Assembly (NCBI GenBank): GCA_902560505.1
Contig: CACELY010000002.1
Span: 1-61,633 of the forward strand
From: an uncultured Alphaproteobacteria bacterium
Lineage (GTDB): Bacteria > Pseudomonadota > Alphaproteobacteria > Rhodobacterales > Rhodobacteraceae
Length of the DNA: 61,633 bases
Direction: 5' to 3'
Position numbers and translations under genes: made by a program
In this document: positions 52,333 through 61,489 of the stretch, in pieces
Layout: each line of letters opens with the position of its first letter
Position numbering within the stretch: the stretch's first letter is position 1
The notes under the pieces: generated by a model
The model's input: only the letters and a program-made list of their open reading frames with translations
Told to the model about the DNA's origin: nothing
Database searches by the model: none

Positions 52333-52947
52333 ATGTTATCCCAAAATCGTAAATTTTTTTATTTATTATTGTTTTCTGGCATCGTAATAATATTTTCTTT
52401 TTCCTACAACATCTATACGCATATATCAGAATCAGGAAGCTGTAATAAATCAACCAATTTTGTCAGTGGATTAGGGGGACCAATAGATTTAATTGATCAG
52501 AATGAAACTACTTTTTCTTTGGAAAAACAAAATGCTTCTCTTTCATTATTATATTTTGGATATAGCTATTGTCCAGATATCTGTCCCTATGATTTAGAAA
52601 GAAATGCCTACGTAAAAGATATTATGGATGAACAGCAATTAGATATTAATTTAGTATTTATCACCCTTGATCCATCTAGAGATACAACAGAGCGTTTGAA
52701 AGATTTTTCAGAGTATATTCATAAATCAATGATTGCTTTGACTGGTTCAAATGATCAAATAGAAGCCCTTAAGAAAGCATATGGTGTTTTTGGAAAATCA
52801 AATAAGGTAGATTACGAAGATCAATCCTATTTATTTGATCACTCAACTTTCTCTTATCTTGTGAACAAGGATGGAAAAGTCTTATCTTATTTTAATAGAA
52901 GAGAGTCTCCTGAAAAAATCTCTGAAAAAATCAAATGTTTTTATTAA
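52333..52947 (+). CDS. SCO1/SenC-family copper chaperone
   Basis: A 204-residue thioredoxin-fold protein with an N-terminal membrane anchor (KFFYLLLFSGIVIIFSFSYN, about 7-26). The copper motif is YFGYSYCPDICPYDLERN (CxxxC, about 79-87), and the required His is in LFDHSTFSYLVNKDGKVLSYF (about 172). It delivers copper to the CuA site of cytochrome c oxidase, or acts as a thiol-disulfide reductase, on the periplasmic side. No oxidase gene is nearby. Start ATG follows a weak Shine-Dalgarno region (AAGGGC). Confidence 0.93.
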   Translation: MLSQNRKFFYLLLFSGIVIIFSFSYNIYTHISESGSCNKSTNFVSGLGGPIDLIDQNETTFSLEKQNASLSLLYFGYSYCPDICPYDLERNAYVKDIMDEQQLDINLVFITLDPSRDTTERLKDFSEYIHKSMIALTGSNDQIEALKKAYGVFGKSNKVDYEDQSYLFDHSTFSYLVNKDGKVLSYFNRRESPEKISEKIKCFY

Positions 52948-53053
52948 ATTTTTTCTTATAAATTGCATAGGTTAGATCGGTTTTTATTGTTCATGTATAG
53001 AAAAATATGCTAACAATGTCTGGAACAACTACCGAGGTAAGGATAATACATAA

Positions 53054-53542
53054 ATGGCTTTACACTGCCCAGGCTGGATACTCTGCATTTTTTGTGCAAA
53101 CGCCGCTAGGGAAACCCTTCTTTACTCAGCCCCTATAAACACAATAGTCAAAAAGTATTCGGTTGCCATAGATGAAAATTATTCCGAAATATCACCTGAT
53201 TTTATACAAGTATGTGCAGAAAAAATGCTTGCATCACTCGTAGAAGTCGATGCAGGAAGCGCAGCGGAAGAGATAATTCGTGGATATATCCATAAGAAAA
53301 TAAAGTCCAAAGATGATGGTTCGGCTAGAAAGTTGTCGGGAATATTCTCGTCGGAATTTAAAGGTGAAAGAACACCCACAGGAACTGAAAAATATATTGT
53401 TACCAACTTTAGAGCTTTTTTGTTTTCAATGAGATCAGGAGCAAAAGGCCTCCCTCCTCCAGGCTGGCAAGTCGATCAGGTTCAAGATTTAGATTGGGTC
53501 GGTGAAGTCATGATGCAAAAAGTTTCCATAATGGATGTATAG
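53054..53542 (+). CDS. Unrecognised protein, tandem paralog A
   Basis: A 162-residue soluble-looking protein related to the next one (53709-54191). Shared marks: an N-terminal CPGWIL box, YSEISPDF, a helix ending KKIKSKDDGSARK, then FKGER, FRAFLFSMRSGAKGLPPPGW and a DLDW near the end. Two N-terminal Cys (CIFC) are extra here. No signal peptide and no known motif are seen. Expressed on its own, with AAGGA about 10 bases before the ATG. Function unknown; a regulatory or stress adaptor role is a guess with no support. Confidence 0.7.
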   Translation: MALHCPGWILCIFCANAARETLLYSAPINTIVKKYSVAIDENYSEISPDFIQVCAEKMLASLVEVDAGSAAEEIIRGYIHKKIKSKDDGSARKLSGIFSSEFKGERTPTGTEKYIVTNFRAFLFSMRSGAKGLPPPGWQVDQVQDLDWVGEVMMQKVSIMDV

Positions 53543-53708
53543 TAATTAGATTTATAATCTCCTTTCAATATTTTTTAGTTCCTTATCAACGAGCTCTCTG
53601 GAAATACCTTTTAAAAAAAATTTAAATACTTTCTCAATATTAATTGGATTATTATTACTATAATGTTAAGTTTTGTCTTCCGAAACTCAAATATTAGGTT
53701 GCTAAGTT

Positions 53709-54191
53709 ATGTCAAACTATTGCCCAGAATGGATATTGAGCGTAGCGGTGGGAGTAATTGTAGGAGACGCTCTTACGGGGAGCACCTCAATTTTAGCTAA
53801 CTCCCAAAAATTTAGTGATGGCTTATCTAAACATTATGAAGAAATTAGTAAGGATTTTTTTAATGATACCGCAAACGACATAATTTCGGAGTTGAATGAT
53901 ATAGGAATTGACGAATTTACTGCTCGATTTGTGAAATCATTTGTATTTAATAGAATAAAATTTAAAGAAAACGGGAGTACAAGACGATTTAATGTATTTT
54001 TTAATCAATTCAAAGGGGAGAAAGTGGCAGTAACCTCTAAAAAACTTGTCAGCTCCTTTAAAGCGTTTGTATTTAGATGTAGGGCCCAAAAGGTATCTTT
54101 AGCGCCAAAGAGTTGGAATATACACCAAGAGGAACAAATTGATTGGCTTTTGACTCTTGTTCAGCAGGACCCACCCAAGTTATCAGGATAA
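53709..54191 (+). CDS. Unrecognised protein, tandem paralog B
   Basis: A 160-residue protein clearly homologous to its neighbour: CPEWIL near the N-terminus, YEEISKDF, NRIKFKENGSTRR, FKGEK, FKAFVFRCRAQKVSLAPKSW, IDW. Identity looks roughly a quarter to a third by eye, so the duplication is old. The 53543-53708 spacer is AT-rich and may hold its own promoter. No known domain; no membrane helix is firmly predicted although the first 35 residues are hydrophobic. Function unknown. Confidence 0.7.
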   Translation: MSNYCPEWILSVAVGVIVGDALTGSTSILANSQKFSDGLSKHYEEISKDFFNDTANDIISELNDIGIDEFTARFVKSFVFNRIKFKENGSTRRFNVFFNQFKGEKVAVTSKKLVSSFKAFVFRCRAQKVSLAPKSWNIHQEEQIDWLLTLVQQDPPKLSG

Positions 54192-54310
54192 ATTTTAAAC
54201 TTTAATGATAGGTATAGCTTGATCTAAGGTTAAGGTAGACATTTAATTAGTAGAATCTCGTCTAAGTGTAGTAACATTTTGTCACATTAAAACAAGTTCA
54301 GGAGAGAATC

Positions 54311-55318
54311 ATGCCTAAATTGATTTTAAACAGGCGAGAGTTCGCCGTTGGAAGTGCTGCTTTGGTTACTGCAATAAGCTCTTTGCCGGTAATGGCAAGC
54401 GGCAAACTTAAGGTAGCTGGTATATATACAGTGCCGACACAACAGAAATGGGTAGCTCGATTGCACCTTGCACTAGATGCAGCAGCAAAGCGCGGTGAAA
54501 TTGAATATGTATATTCGGAAAGCACAGCTAATACAGACTATGTTAGGGTTATGCGTGAATACTGTGACAGTGGCGTAAACATGATTGTTGGAGAAGCCTT
54601 TGGCATCAGTAAAGAGGCCAGAAAAGTCGCTGATGATTATCCAGAAATTGCATTTCTAATGGGAGATCCATTTAAGCCACATGGAAATAATTTTTCAGTT
54701 TTTGATAATTACATACATGAACCTTGCTATTTGATGGGAATTGTCGCTGGCCATATGACAAAAGCTAAAAAGATAGGTATGGTTGGCGGATATGCCATCG
54801 GTGAGGTAAACAGATTATTTCATGCTTTCATGAATGGAGCAAAATCTGTTAAGCCAGACATAAAATTTAAAGTTACCTTTATTGGATCATGGTACGACCC
54901 ACCAAAAGCAAAAGAAGCCGCGTTTGCACAGATTGAGGCTGGCTGCGATATTCTTTACGCGGAAAGAGCAGGTGTAGTTGACGCGTGTAGAGAAAAAGGC
55001 ATTTTAGCGTTTGGTAATGTAAACGATATGAACAAAGAAGAAAATGGTACAGACGTAGTTGTCACCTCAGCCCTTTGGCATATGGAAGGTGCGATTGATC
55101 ATGCTATTGCGAAGGTAAAATCAGGAAACTTTTCTTCAGAAGAATATCACGATTGGACTATGATGGCAAAAGGAGGTGCATCCCTAGCCCCATATTACGA
55201 GTTTGAAAGTAAGATACCTTCTGCAGTAAAAGAACAAGTAGCCACCCTTGCGGATAACATTAAAAAGGGTAAGTTCACGGTAGAAATAAATGACGTCGAA
55301 CCAAAGTCTACCTTCTAA
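54311..55318 (+). CDS. BMP-family (nucleoside/purine) ABC substrate-binding protein
   Basis: A 335-residue BMP/Med-type binding protein. The N-terminus NRREFAVGSAALVTAISSLPVMA carries a twin-arginine-like motif (residues 7-9) and hydrophobic stretch, with no lipobox, so Tat export is plausible; the typical BMP protein is a Sec lipoprotein. Core segments: VAGIYTVPTQQKWVARLHLALDAA, VGEAFGISKEARKVADDYPEIAFLMGDPFKP, KIGMVGGYAIGEVNRLFHAFMNGAK, FIGSWYDPPKAKEAAFAQIEAGCDILYAERAG. The ATG has GGAG 8-9 bases upstream. It is followed by a terminator before the transporter genes. Confidence 0.9.
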   Translation: MPKLILNRREFAVGSAALVTAISSLPVMASGKLKVAGIYTVPTQQKWVARLHLALDAAAKRGEIEYVYSESTANTDYVRVMREYCDSGVNMIVGEAFGISKEARKVADDYPEIAFLMGDPFKPHGNNFSVFDNYIHEPCYLMGIVAGHMTKAKKIGMVGGYAIGEVNRLFHAFMNGAKSVKPDIKFKVTFIGSWYDPPKAKEAAFAQIEAGCDILYAERAGVVDACREKGILAFGNVNDMNKEENGTDVVVTSALWHMEGAIDHAIAKVKSGNFSSEEYHDWTMMAKGGASLAPYYEFESKIPSAVKEQVATLADNIKKGKFTVEINDVEPKSTF

Positions 55319-55325
55319 ATAAAAC

Positions 55326-55355
55326 ACCACTCCCATTTAATAGAGTGGGAGTGGT
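55326..55355 (+). terminator. Intra-operon terminator after the BMP gene
   Basis: ACCACTCCCA (55326-55335) and TGGGAGTGGT (55346-55355) form a perfect 10-base stem with a 10-base loop, followed by ATTTTT. It lies between the binding-protein stop and the ATPase start. Partial termination here would explain making more binding protein than transporter, a common arrangement in importer operons. Confidence 0.8.
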
Positions 55356-55364
55356 ATTTTTCTA

Positions 55365-56873
55365 ATGACTACACTTCTAAAAGTAGAGAAAATAACAAAA
55401 AAATTTGGTGACTTTTATGCCAATGACCAAATTAGCTTTGAAGTAAAAAAGAGCGAAGTATTGGCAATTCTAGGTGAAAATGGAGCAGGTAAAACCACCT
55501 TAATGAATATCCTTTTCGGTCACTATACACCGGATGCTGGAAACGTAAATTTTGAAGGAAATGCAATAGAATTTGGTAATACCAATAATGCTATAAAGCT
55601 TGGAATTGGAATGGTTCATCAGCACTTTACGTTAGCGGAAAATTTGACCGTTTTAGAAAATATTATTATTGGTAGACAATCAATCTTCTCCATGTCTTTA
55701 CCCAAAAGACATGCTAGAGTAAAGATCTTGGAGTTATCGAAAAAATTCGGGCTACCTATTGATCCGGATGAATTGGTAGCAAACTTATCCGTAAGTGAGA
55801 AACAGAGAATAGAGATTTTAAAAACTCTATTTTTAGACTGCAAACTACTAATTTTAGATGAACCTACTGCAGCTCTAACTCCTCAAGAAACAGATGCTTT
55901 ATTCTCAACTATTCGTAGTATGATTGAAACTGGTTTATCGGTAATTTTAATTTCACATAAACTCAATGAAATACTTGCGGTCAGCGACAGAATAATTGTG
56001 TTGAGAAACGGCTCCTCTGTTGGCGAAATCGACGCCCACTCTGCGGATAGAAAAAAAATTGCTGAAATGATAGTTGGAAAAAAAATAGACTATCCTCAGA
56101 AAAAAAAAATACCGAGGAAATCAAAGGTCTTAAGTCTAGTAGATGTTTCATACAATAAAACAGATGCCCCAAATTTAAGCAAAGTCAATTTGGATTTATA
56201 TGGTGGTCAAATACTTGGAATTGCGGGTGTTGCAGGAAACGGTCAAACCACATTAGCAAAAATCCTTTCAGGGCATTTTAAACCAACTCAGGGAAAGATA
56301 GTCTTTAATGAGGCTAAAAGTGTGCTTACATCGCCAAAATCATTTATGGATTTAGGAGTTGCCTACATACCTGAAGATCGCAATAGTGATGGAATAGTTG
56401 GAGATATGGAAATATGGGAAAATGCCATTATGACCGAAATGGATGATCCATACTTGAGGAATAGTCTTGGAATTATAAACAAAAAAACATCGTTTGATAG
56501 AAGTGAAAATCTCTGTGAAACATATGACGTACGAATGCAGTCGATAAAACAACGAAGCAGATTACTATCTGGTGGAAATGTACAAAAGCTTCTTTTAGGA
56601 CGTTGGCTCATGAGAAAACCTAAAATAATAATCGCTTGTCAACCGACCCGTGGACTTGATGAAGGCGCGATAGCTTCTATCCAGAATTTACTTCTTAAAG
56701 CCCAACAGAATGGTTCAGCAATCATTTTAATCTCAGAGGACTTAGATGAATTACTGACTATGTCTGATGACATTTCGGTAATGTATAAAGGTATGTTGTC
56801 TGATCCGACAGAAACTAGTTCTACAGATAAACTTTCTATTGGACTTCGAATGGCAGGTGACGGTTTCCTATGA
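55365..56873 (+). CDS. Sugar/nucleoside-type ABC ATPase with two NBDs
   Basis: A 502-residue protein with two fused ATPase domains, as in RbsA and NupA-like nucleoside importers. First domain: Walker A GENGAGKTTLMN (about 39-50), signature LSVSEKQRIEILK (about 143-155), Walker B LLILDEPTAAL. Second domain: GVAGNGQTTLAK (GQ in place of GK, the usual degenerate site), LSGGNVQKLLLGRWL (about 400), and ACQPTRGLDEGA. It powers the two permeases overlapping its end. The ATG starts 10 bases after the terminator hairpin. Confidence 0.93.
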   Translation: MTTLLKVEKITKKFGDFYANDQISFEVKKSEVLAILGENGAGKTTLMNILFGHYTPDAGNVNFEGNAIEFGNTNNAIKLGIGMVHQHFTLAENLTVLENIIIGRQSIFSMSLPKRHARVKILELSKKFGLPIDPDELVANLSVSEKQRIEILKTLFLDCKLLILDEPTAALTPQETDALFSTIRSMIETGLSVILISHKLNEILAVSDRIIVLRNGSSVGEIDAHSADRKKIAEMIVGKKIDYPQKKKIPRKSKVLSLVDVSYNKTDAPNLSKVNLDLYGGQILGIAGVAGNGQTTLAKILSGHFKPTQGKIVFNEAKSVLTSPKSFMDLGVAYIPEDRNSDGIVGDMEIWENAIMTEMDDPYLRNSLGIINKKTSFDRSENLCETYDVRMQSIKQRSRLLSGGNVQKLLLGRWLMRKPKIIIACQPTRGLDEGAIASIQNLLLKAQQNGSAIILISEDLDELLTMSDDISVMYKGMLSDPTETSSTDKLSIGLRMAGDGFL

Positions 56874-57946
56874 TAAAATTTAGACTTGAAGAAAGAGCTA
56901 AGAGCCCCTATTGGCTAATCATATTATCTCCCTTTATAGCCATATTAGTCGCAATAATATTAGCTGGCATTCTTATTGTTCTCGCAGGAGCAAACCCATT
57001 TGAATCTTATTATCAATTAATTATTGGGGCATTTGGATCAAAAAACTCATTTGCAGAAACGCTTGCTCGAGCAACTCCAATAATTTTAACAGGTCTTGCT
57101 GCTTCAATAGCGTTTAGAGCAAAATTTTGGAATATAGGAGCGGAAGGCCAATTATATTTTGGGGCATTAGCAACAACATTTTTTGGTACTGGATTAGTTG
57201 TTTTACCAAGTATACTTATGATCCCCTTCATGTTTATTATGGGAGCGCTTGCTGGTGGGTTACTCCTTTTACCTTTGGTTCTTTTGAAACTTTATTATAA
57301 AGTTGACGAGGTCGTAACGACTTTACTTTTAAACTTTGTTGTGGTTTTACTTGTAAGTTATTTATTAGAAGGTCCCTGGAAAGACCCCATGTCATTGGGT
57401 TGGCCTCAGGGAAAATCAGTAATTGACGAAGGAGTGTTACCCCAAATTCTTTCCAAAACCAGACTCCACCTTGGTTTCATTATTTCTATTTTTTTTGCTT
57501 TCTCTGTTTGGTTTATTTTGAGTAAAACTGTGATCGGGTATCGAATAAAGTCAGTTGGTTTAAATGCTGCAGCTGCGTCACATGCAGGGGTGCCAATTTT
57601 TAAAACAGTATTGATTGTAGCACTTCTGAGCGGTGGGATGGCTGGAATGGCAGGAGTAACGGAAACCGCAGGGTTGAAAGGTTATCTTACTTTAGACCTA
57701 TCCCCTGGCTTTGGGTACGCAGGAATAGCTGTAGCAATGCTCGCAAATCTCAATCCTATCGGGGTCATATTTTCAGGTGTGTTTTTAGCATCAATTTATG
57801 TCGGAGCGGATGCAATGAGTAGAGCGATGAACGTTCCTACTTATTTGGCAGATGTAATAGTCGCATTAACTGTGCTGTGCATATTATTAAGTCTTGTATT
57901 CGTTAACTACAAAATATTGTTTTTTGGGGTAAAAAAGAATGATTGA
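56870..57946 (+). CDS. BMP-type ABC permease, subunit 1
   Basis: A 358-residue permease with about nine membrane helices, of the BPD_transp_2 family. ETLARATPIILTGLAASIAFRAKFWNIGAEGQLYFGALATT (about 63-103) is a strong family signature, and GYRIKSVGLNAAAASHAGVPIFKTVLIVALLSGGMAGMAGVTE is the conserved cytoplasmic loop. It overlaps the ATPase by 4 bases and the next permease by 8 bases. With the second subunit it moves nucleosides or nucleobases. Confidence 0.93.
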   Translation: MIKFRLEERAKSPYWLIILSPFIAILVAIILAGILIVLAGANPFESYYQLIIGAFGSKNSFAETLARATPIILTGLAASIAFRAKFWNIGAEGQLYFGALATTFFGTGLVVLPSILMIPFMFIMGALAGGLLLLPLVLLKLYYKVDEVVTTLLLNFVVVLLVSYLLEGPWKDPMSLGWPQGKSVIDEGVLPQILSKTRLHLGFIISIFFAFSVWFILSKTVIGYRIKSVGLNAAAASHAGVPIFKTVLIVALLSGGMAGMAGVTETAGLKGYLTLDLSPGFGYAGIAVAMLANLNPIGVIFSGVFLASIYVGADAMSRAMNVPTYLADVIVALTVLCILLSLVFVNYKILFFGVKKND

Positions 57947-58886
57947 ATTTATTGAGATTATTTTTACCGCCGGCTTTTGGGCTGCAACCATAAGAATAGC
58001 CTGCCCTCTAATATTAGCCACAATAGGAGAGGTATTATGTGAACGTGCAGGAGTTTTGAATCTTGGCATAGAGGGAATTATGTCAATAGGAGCAATGGTT
58101 GGATGGATGACAGTGTTTCTTGGAGCGGACCTATATACTGGAATATTGGCTGCTCTTATTATTGGAGGTCTTTTTGGCCTTCTCCATTCTATATTTACTG
58201 TCTATTTGGGTGCTTCCCAGCATGTTACAGGGATTGGAATAACAATGTTGGCATCCTCCCTGGGATTTTTTTGCTTCAAGCTCATTTTGCCTGCGTCTAC
58301 CACGCCCCCAAAAATCAAACCATTCCAACCCATTGATATTCCCTTTTTGTCAGAACTACCATTTTTAGGCCCAGCATTTTTTCAGCATACGTCATTTACT
58401 TATTTAGCAATTTTAGTAGTAATATTTGCATTTTGGTTAATGAACTCCACACCGCTAGGCCTTTCAATAAAAATGGCGGGGGAAAATCCTATGGCACTTG
58501 AAGCTCAGGGAATTGATGTGTTTTTAGTTAGAACGATTGCCGTTGTAGTCGGCAGCGCTTTAATGGCGGTTGGTGGAGCTTACTTAACATTATCTGCATT
58601 TGATGCTTTTTACTTTGGAATGATAAATGGAAGAGGATGGATTGCTATTGCTTTAGTAATATTTGCATCTTGGAAACCTGAACGAGCTCTTTTGGGAGCA
58701 CTTCTTTTTGCTGGACTGGATGCTTATCAAGTTAGAGCTCAACAACTGGCCGGAGCTATTGTTCCTTATCAATTTTTTTTAATGCTTCCTTTTTTGTTGA
58801 GTATTGTTGCAATGGTAATTGCAGCCAAAAGAACACGGTATCCAAAGGCACTCTTGATCCCATTCCGTCGTGGTGAAAGACATTAA
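57939..58886 (+). CDS. BMP-type ABC permease, subunit 2
   Basis: A 315-residue permease of the same family. IRIACPLILATIGEVLCERAGVLNLGIEGIMSIGAMVGWM (about 19-58) is the hallmark, with SIKMAGENPMALEAQGIDVFLVRTIAVVVGSALMAVGGAYLTLS as the conserved loop. It is typically found as the smaller partner of the longer permease. It has an 8-base overlap with its partner and is followed after 16 bases by the deaminase, so uptake and deamination are co-expressed. Confidence 0.93.
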   Translation: MIEFIEIIFTAGFWAATIRIACPLILATIGEVLCERAGVLNLGIEGIMSIGAMVGWMTVFLGADLYTGILAALIIGGLFGLLHSIFTVYLGASQHVTGIGITMLASSLGFFCFKLILPASTTPPKIKPFQPIDIPFLSELPFLGPAFFQHTSFTYLAILVVIFAFWLMNSTPLGLSIKMAGENPMALEAQGIDVFLVRTIAVVVGSALMAVGGAYLTLSAFDAFYFGMINGRGWIAIALVIFASWKPERALLGALLFAGLDAYQVRAQQLAGAIVPYQFFLMLPFLLSIVAMVIAAKRTRYPKALLIPFRRGERH

Positions 58887-58902
58887 GAAAAGGAGGAATT
58901 AC

Positions 58903-60177
58903 ATGACTGGTTTATTAGTAAAAAACTGCTTATTATCGAAAAACAAAGACCCTCAAGACATTTTAATTAAGGAGGGGGTTATTAAAGACATAGCTTCAAA
59001 AATTACAGCAGAAAATATTCCCATCATAGACGCCGATTTTCACTTTGTTACTCCCCCATTTGTTGACAGTCACTTTCATATGGATGCAACACTTAGCTAT
59101 GGCCTTCCCCGCGTGAATAAAAGTGGCACTTTACTTGAAGGCATCAAATTGTGGGGAGAATTGAAACCAAATCTTACTGCTGATGCTATAAAGGAGCGAG
59201 CCTTGAAGTTCTGCAAGTGGGCGATAGCTAGAGGAACCTTGGCAATTCGAAGTCATGTCGATGTATCTGGACAAAACCTTGTGGGCGTTGAAGCACTCCT
59301 AGATGTCAGAGAAACAATGAAAGATTTAATTGATATACAACTGGTTGCTTTTCCACAAGACGGATTACTCAGAGCCAATTGTTTGGACAATTTGAATACA
59401 GCGCTCGATATGGGAGTTGATGTCGTTGGTGGAATCCCTCACTTTGAAAGAACAATGGAGGAGGGTCATGAGTCCATTCGTATACTGTGTGAGATTGCCG
59501 AAAAGCGTGGACTTCTTACAGATTTGCATTGTGATGAAACAGATGACCCAATGTCAAGGCATGTTGAGAAGCTTGCATTGGAAACTACTAGACTTGGTCT
59601 AAAGGGACGTGTAGCCGGTTCTCACCTGACCTCTATGCATTCAATAGATAATTACTATTTCACAAAACTTATCTCGTTGCTCGTTGAGGCTGATCTAAAC
59701 ATTATAGCCAATCCCTTAATTAATATAACGATACAAGGAAGGCAAGATAGTTACCCCAAGAGAAGAGGGTTAACTAGAATACCAGAGCAACTCAATGCAG
59801 GCCTTAAGGTCGCATTTGGACATGATTGCGTTATGGATCCTTGGTATCCACTAGGCTCACATGATATGCTCGAGGTTGCACACATGGCTTTACACTGCTG
59901 TCATATGACTGGCATTGATGAGATGGAATCATGCTTCAATGCAGTTACGGCCCATGCAGCCTCCATACTTCATTTAGATAATTATGGTATAAATAAAGGA
60001 TCAAATGGAGATTTGGTAGTTTTGCAATGTAAAGACCCCATAGAGGCCATAAGACTTAAGCCAGCACGGCTATTTGTTGTTAGACGTGGAAAAATTATCA
60101 GCTCTACCAATCCAGTACACTATGAACTAAACTTAGGTTCAAAAACGGAGAGCGAAGATTTGCTTTTTAAAGGCTAA
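58903..60177 (+). CDS. CodA-like cytosine deaminase / amidohydrolase
   Basis: A 424-residue amidohydrolase. Zinc ligands: VDSHFHMDATLSYG (HxH, about 58-71), LTDLHCDETDDPMSRHVE (His and Glu, about 206-222), GSHLTSMH (about 246) and AFGHDCVMDPWYPLGSHDMLEVAHM (Asp, about 305-330). This is the layout of cytosine/isoguanine deaminase and related N-heterocycle deaminases. AAGGAGG lies 7 bases before the ATG. Behind a nucleoside-type importer it likely deaminates the imported base, giving uracil-type products and NH3. The real base is not determined. Confidence 0.87.
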   Translation: MTGLLVKNCLLSKNKDPQDILIKEGVIKDIASKITAENIPIIDADFHFVTPPFVDSHFHMDATLSYGLPRVNKSGTLLEGIKLWGELKPNLTADAIKERALKFCKWAIARGTLAIRSHVDVSGQNLVGVEALLDVRETMKDLIDIQLVAFPQDGLLRANCLDNLNTALDMGVDVVGGIPHFERTMEEGHESIRILCEIAEKRGLLTDLHCDETDDPMSRHVEKLALETTRLGLKGRVAGSHLTSMHSIDNYYFTKLISLLVEADLNIIANPLINITIQGRQDSYPKRRGLTRIPEQLNAGLKVAFGHDCVMDPWYPLGSHDMLEVAHMALHCCHMTGIDEMESCFNAVTAHAASILHLDNYGINKGSNGDLVVLQCKDPIEAIRLKPARLFVVRRGKIISSTNPVHYELNLGSKTESEDLLFKG

Positions 60178-60191
60178 TCTCCTTTTGTTCA

Positions 60192-61412
60192 ATGAATATT
60201 GGTGTTCTATTTGAGATTTGGCAAACCAGGGCCTTTACAATTTTATTTCTAGCTGGTTTCCTTACAAGCGTTGCCCGATGGTTCGAAGTATTCTTATTTT
60301 CAGTAATTGCATGGAAACTCACCGGGAACGCGTCAATAGCAGCACTTTTAATAATGCTCAGGTTGCTTGGTGTTGCAGGAACTGGGGTAACATTTAGTTT
60401 TGCTGGTGCATTTGTAGTAAAAAAGAAAGTTGTTTTGGGTGCAAGTTTAATTTGTTCTTTATGCTCATTGCTTGTGTTTGTCTACTCACAAACAGGCCAA
60501 AACATAAATGTTTTTTTATTGGGGCTACTATCGATTGTGAGTGGCGCGCTGTGGAGCATCGATTTTTCATTTCGAAGGCCTATGCTTGCTGATGCCCTTC
60601 CCGCTGATTTAATTTCCGCCGGGGTTTCTTTAGATGTTTTATCTAGTCACGCCACAAGAATATTGGGACCCTTATTTGGTGGTATTTTTTTGACATATTT
60701 TGATCTGAATGCAGGTGTTTTTTTTCTGTTTCTTCTCTATGTCCTGTCGGTTTTTTTAGTCTCTACCCAAAAAGAAGATGCTTTAACAACTAATACAAAT
60801 AGCTATACTCAGTCACTTCTAAAAGTAATTGGACAGACAAGAGATAATGTTAATTTGTTATCCGTAATATCTCTTACTTTCGTTTTCAATATTTTTGCGC
60901 TCCCATTCATCGCATTGATAAGTCTATTGCTTATTGAAAAATTTAATCCAAACGAGTTATTTATAGGAATGTTCACATCCTTGGAAGGAATTGGAGCTCT
61001 AATAGGAGGCACTGCTGTAACAGTTATCGCGATCAATAAAAAATTAATTAGCTTTATAGCCTTCCTTGGAATTATTTTGCTATGTATATCTCTATCTGCG
61101 TCAAGTAACTCGATTTACATGTATTCTTTGTCTATATTGATTTTTGGAATGGCTACGGCATGTTATTCGGCATTACAAAGCACCATAATTTACCTTAATT
61201 CCACTCCAGAGCTTCGCACCTCAACTTTCAGTTTGCTTACTATTGCTATTGGCTGTGGCGCACTTGGTTCGTTAAACATTTATTTAATGTCATTTTTCTT
61301 CACAACTGAAGAGATTTCTAACATTATGGCGATCGAAGGATTAATAGTGGGTTTGTTTTTCTTAATTGTAGCCTCAGTACGCTTCCCGATATACAAATTT
61401 TTTGAAAAGTAA
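60192..61412 (+). CDS. MFS transporter (EntS/MdfA-like)
   Basis: A 406-residue twelve-helix major facilitator. FTILFLAGFLTSVARWFEVFLFSVIAWKLTGNASIAALLIMLRLLGVAGTGVTFSFAGAF opens it, and DFSFRRPMLADALPADLISAGVSLDVLSSHATRILGPLFGGIFL is the conserved central region of the EntS-type MFS group. It follows the deaminase stop by 14 bases with no strong ribosome binding site, so it may be the last operon gene. It may export a by-product of base breakdown or serve an unrelated role. Confidence 0.87.
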   Translation: MNIGVLFEIWQTRAFTILFLAGFLTSVARWFEVFLFSVIAWKLTGNASIAALLIMLRLLGVAGTGVTFSFAGAFVVKKKVVLGASLICSLCSLLVFVYSQTGQNINVFLLGLLSIVSGALWSIDFSFRRPMLADALPADLISAGVSLDVLSSHATRILGPLFGGIFLTYFDLNAGVFFLFLLYVLSVFLVSTQKEDALTTNTNSYTQSLLKVIGQTRDNVNLLSVISLTFVFNIFALPFIALISLLLIEKFNPNELFIGMFTSLEGIGALIGGTAVTVIAINKKLISFIAFLGIILLCISLSASSNSIYMYSLSILIFGMATACYSALQSTIIYLNSTPELRTSTFSLLTIAIGCGALGSLNIYLMSFFFTTEEISNIMAIEGLIVGLFFLIVASVRFPIYKFFEK

Positions 61413-61489
61413 AATTGGAAAGACATTATTTTTTATTATGTATTTCGTTGAAAAATGCTGTATTGCATTCTTTTTTGCTGTAACTTTAA

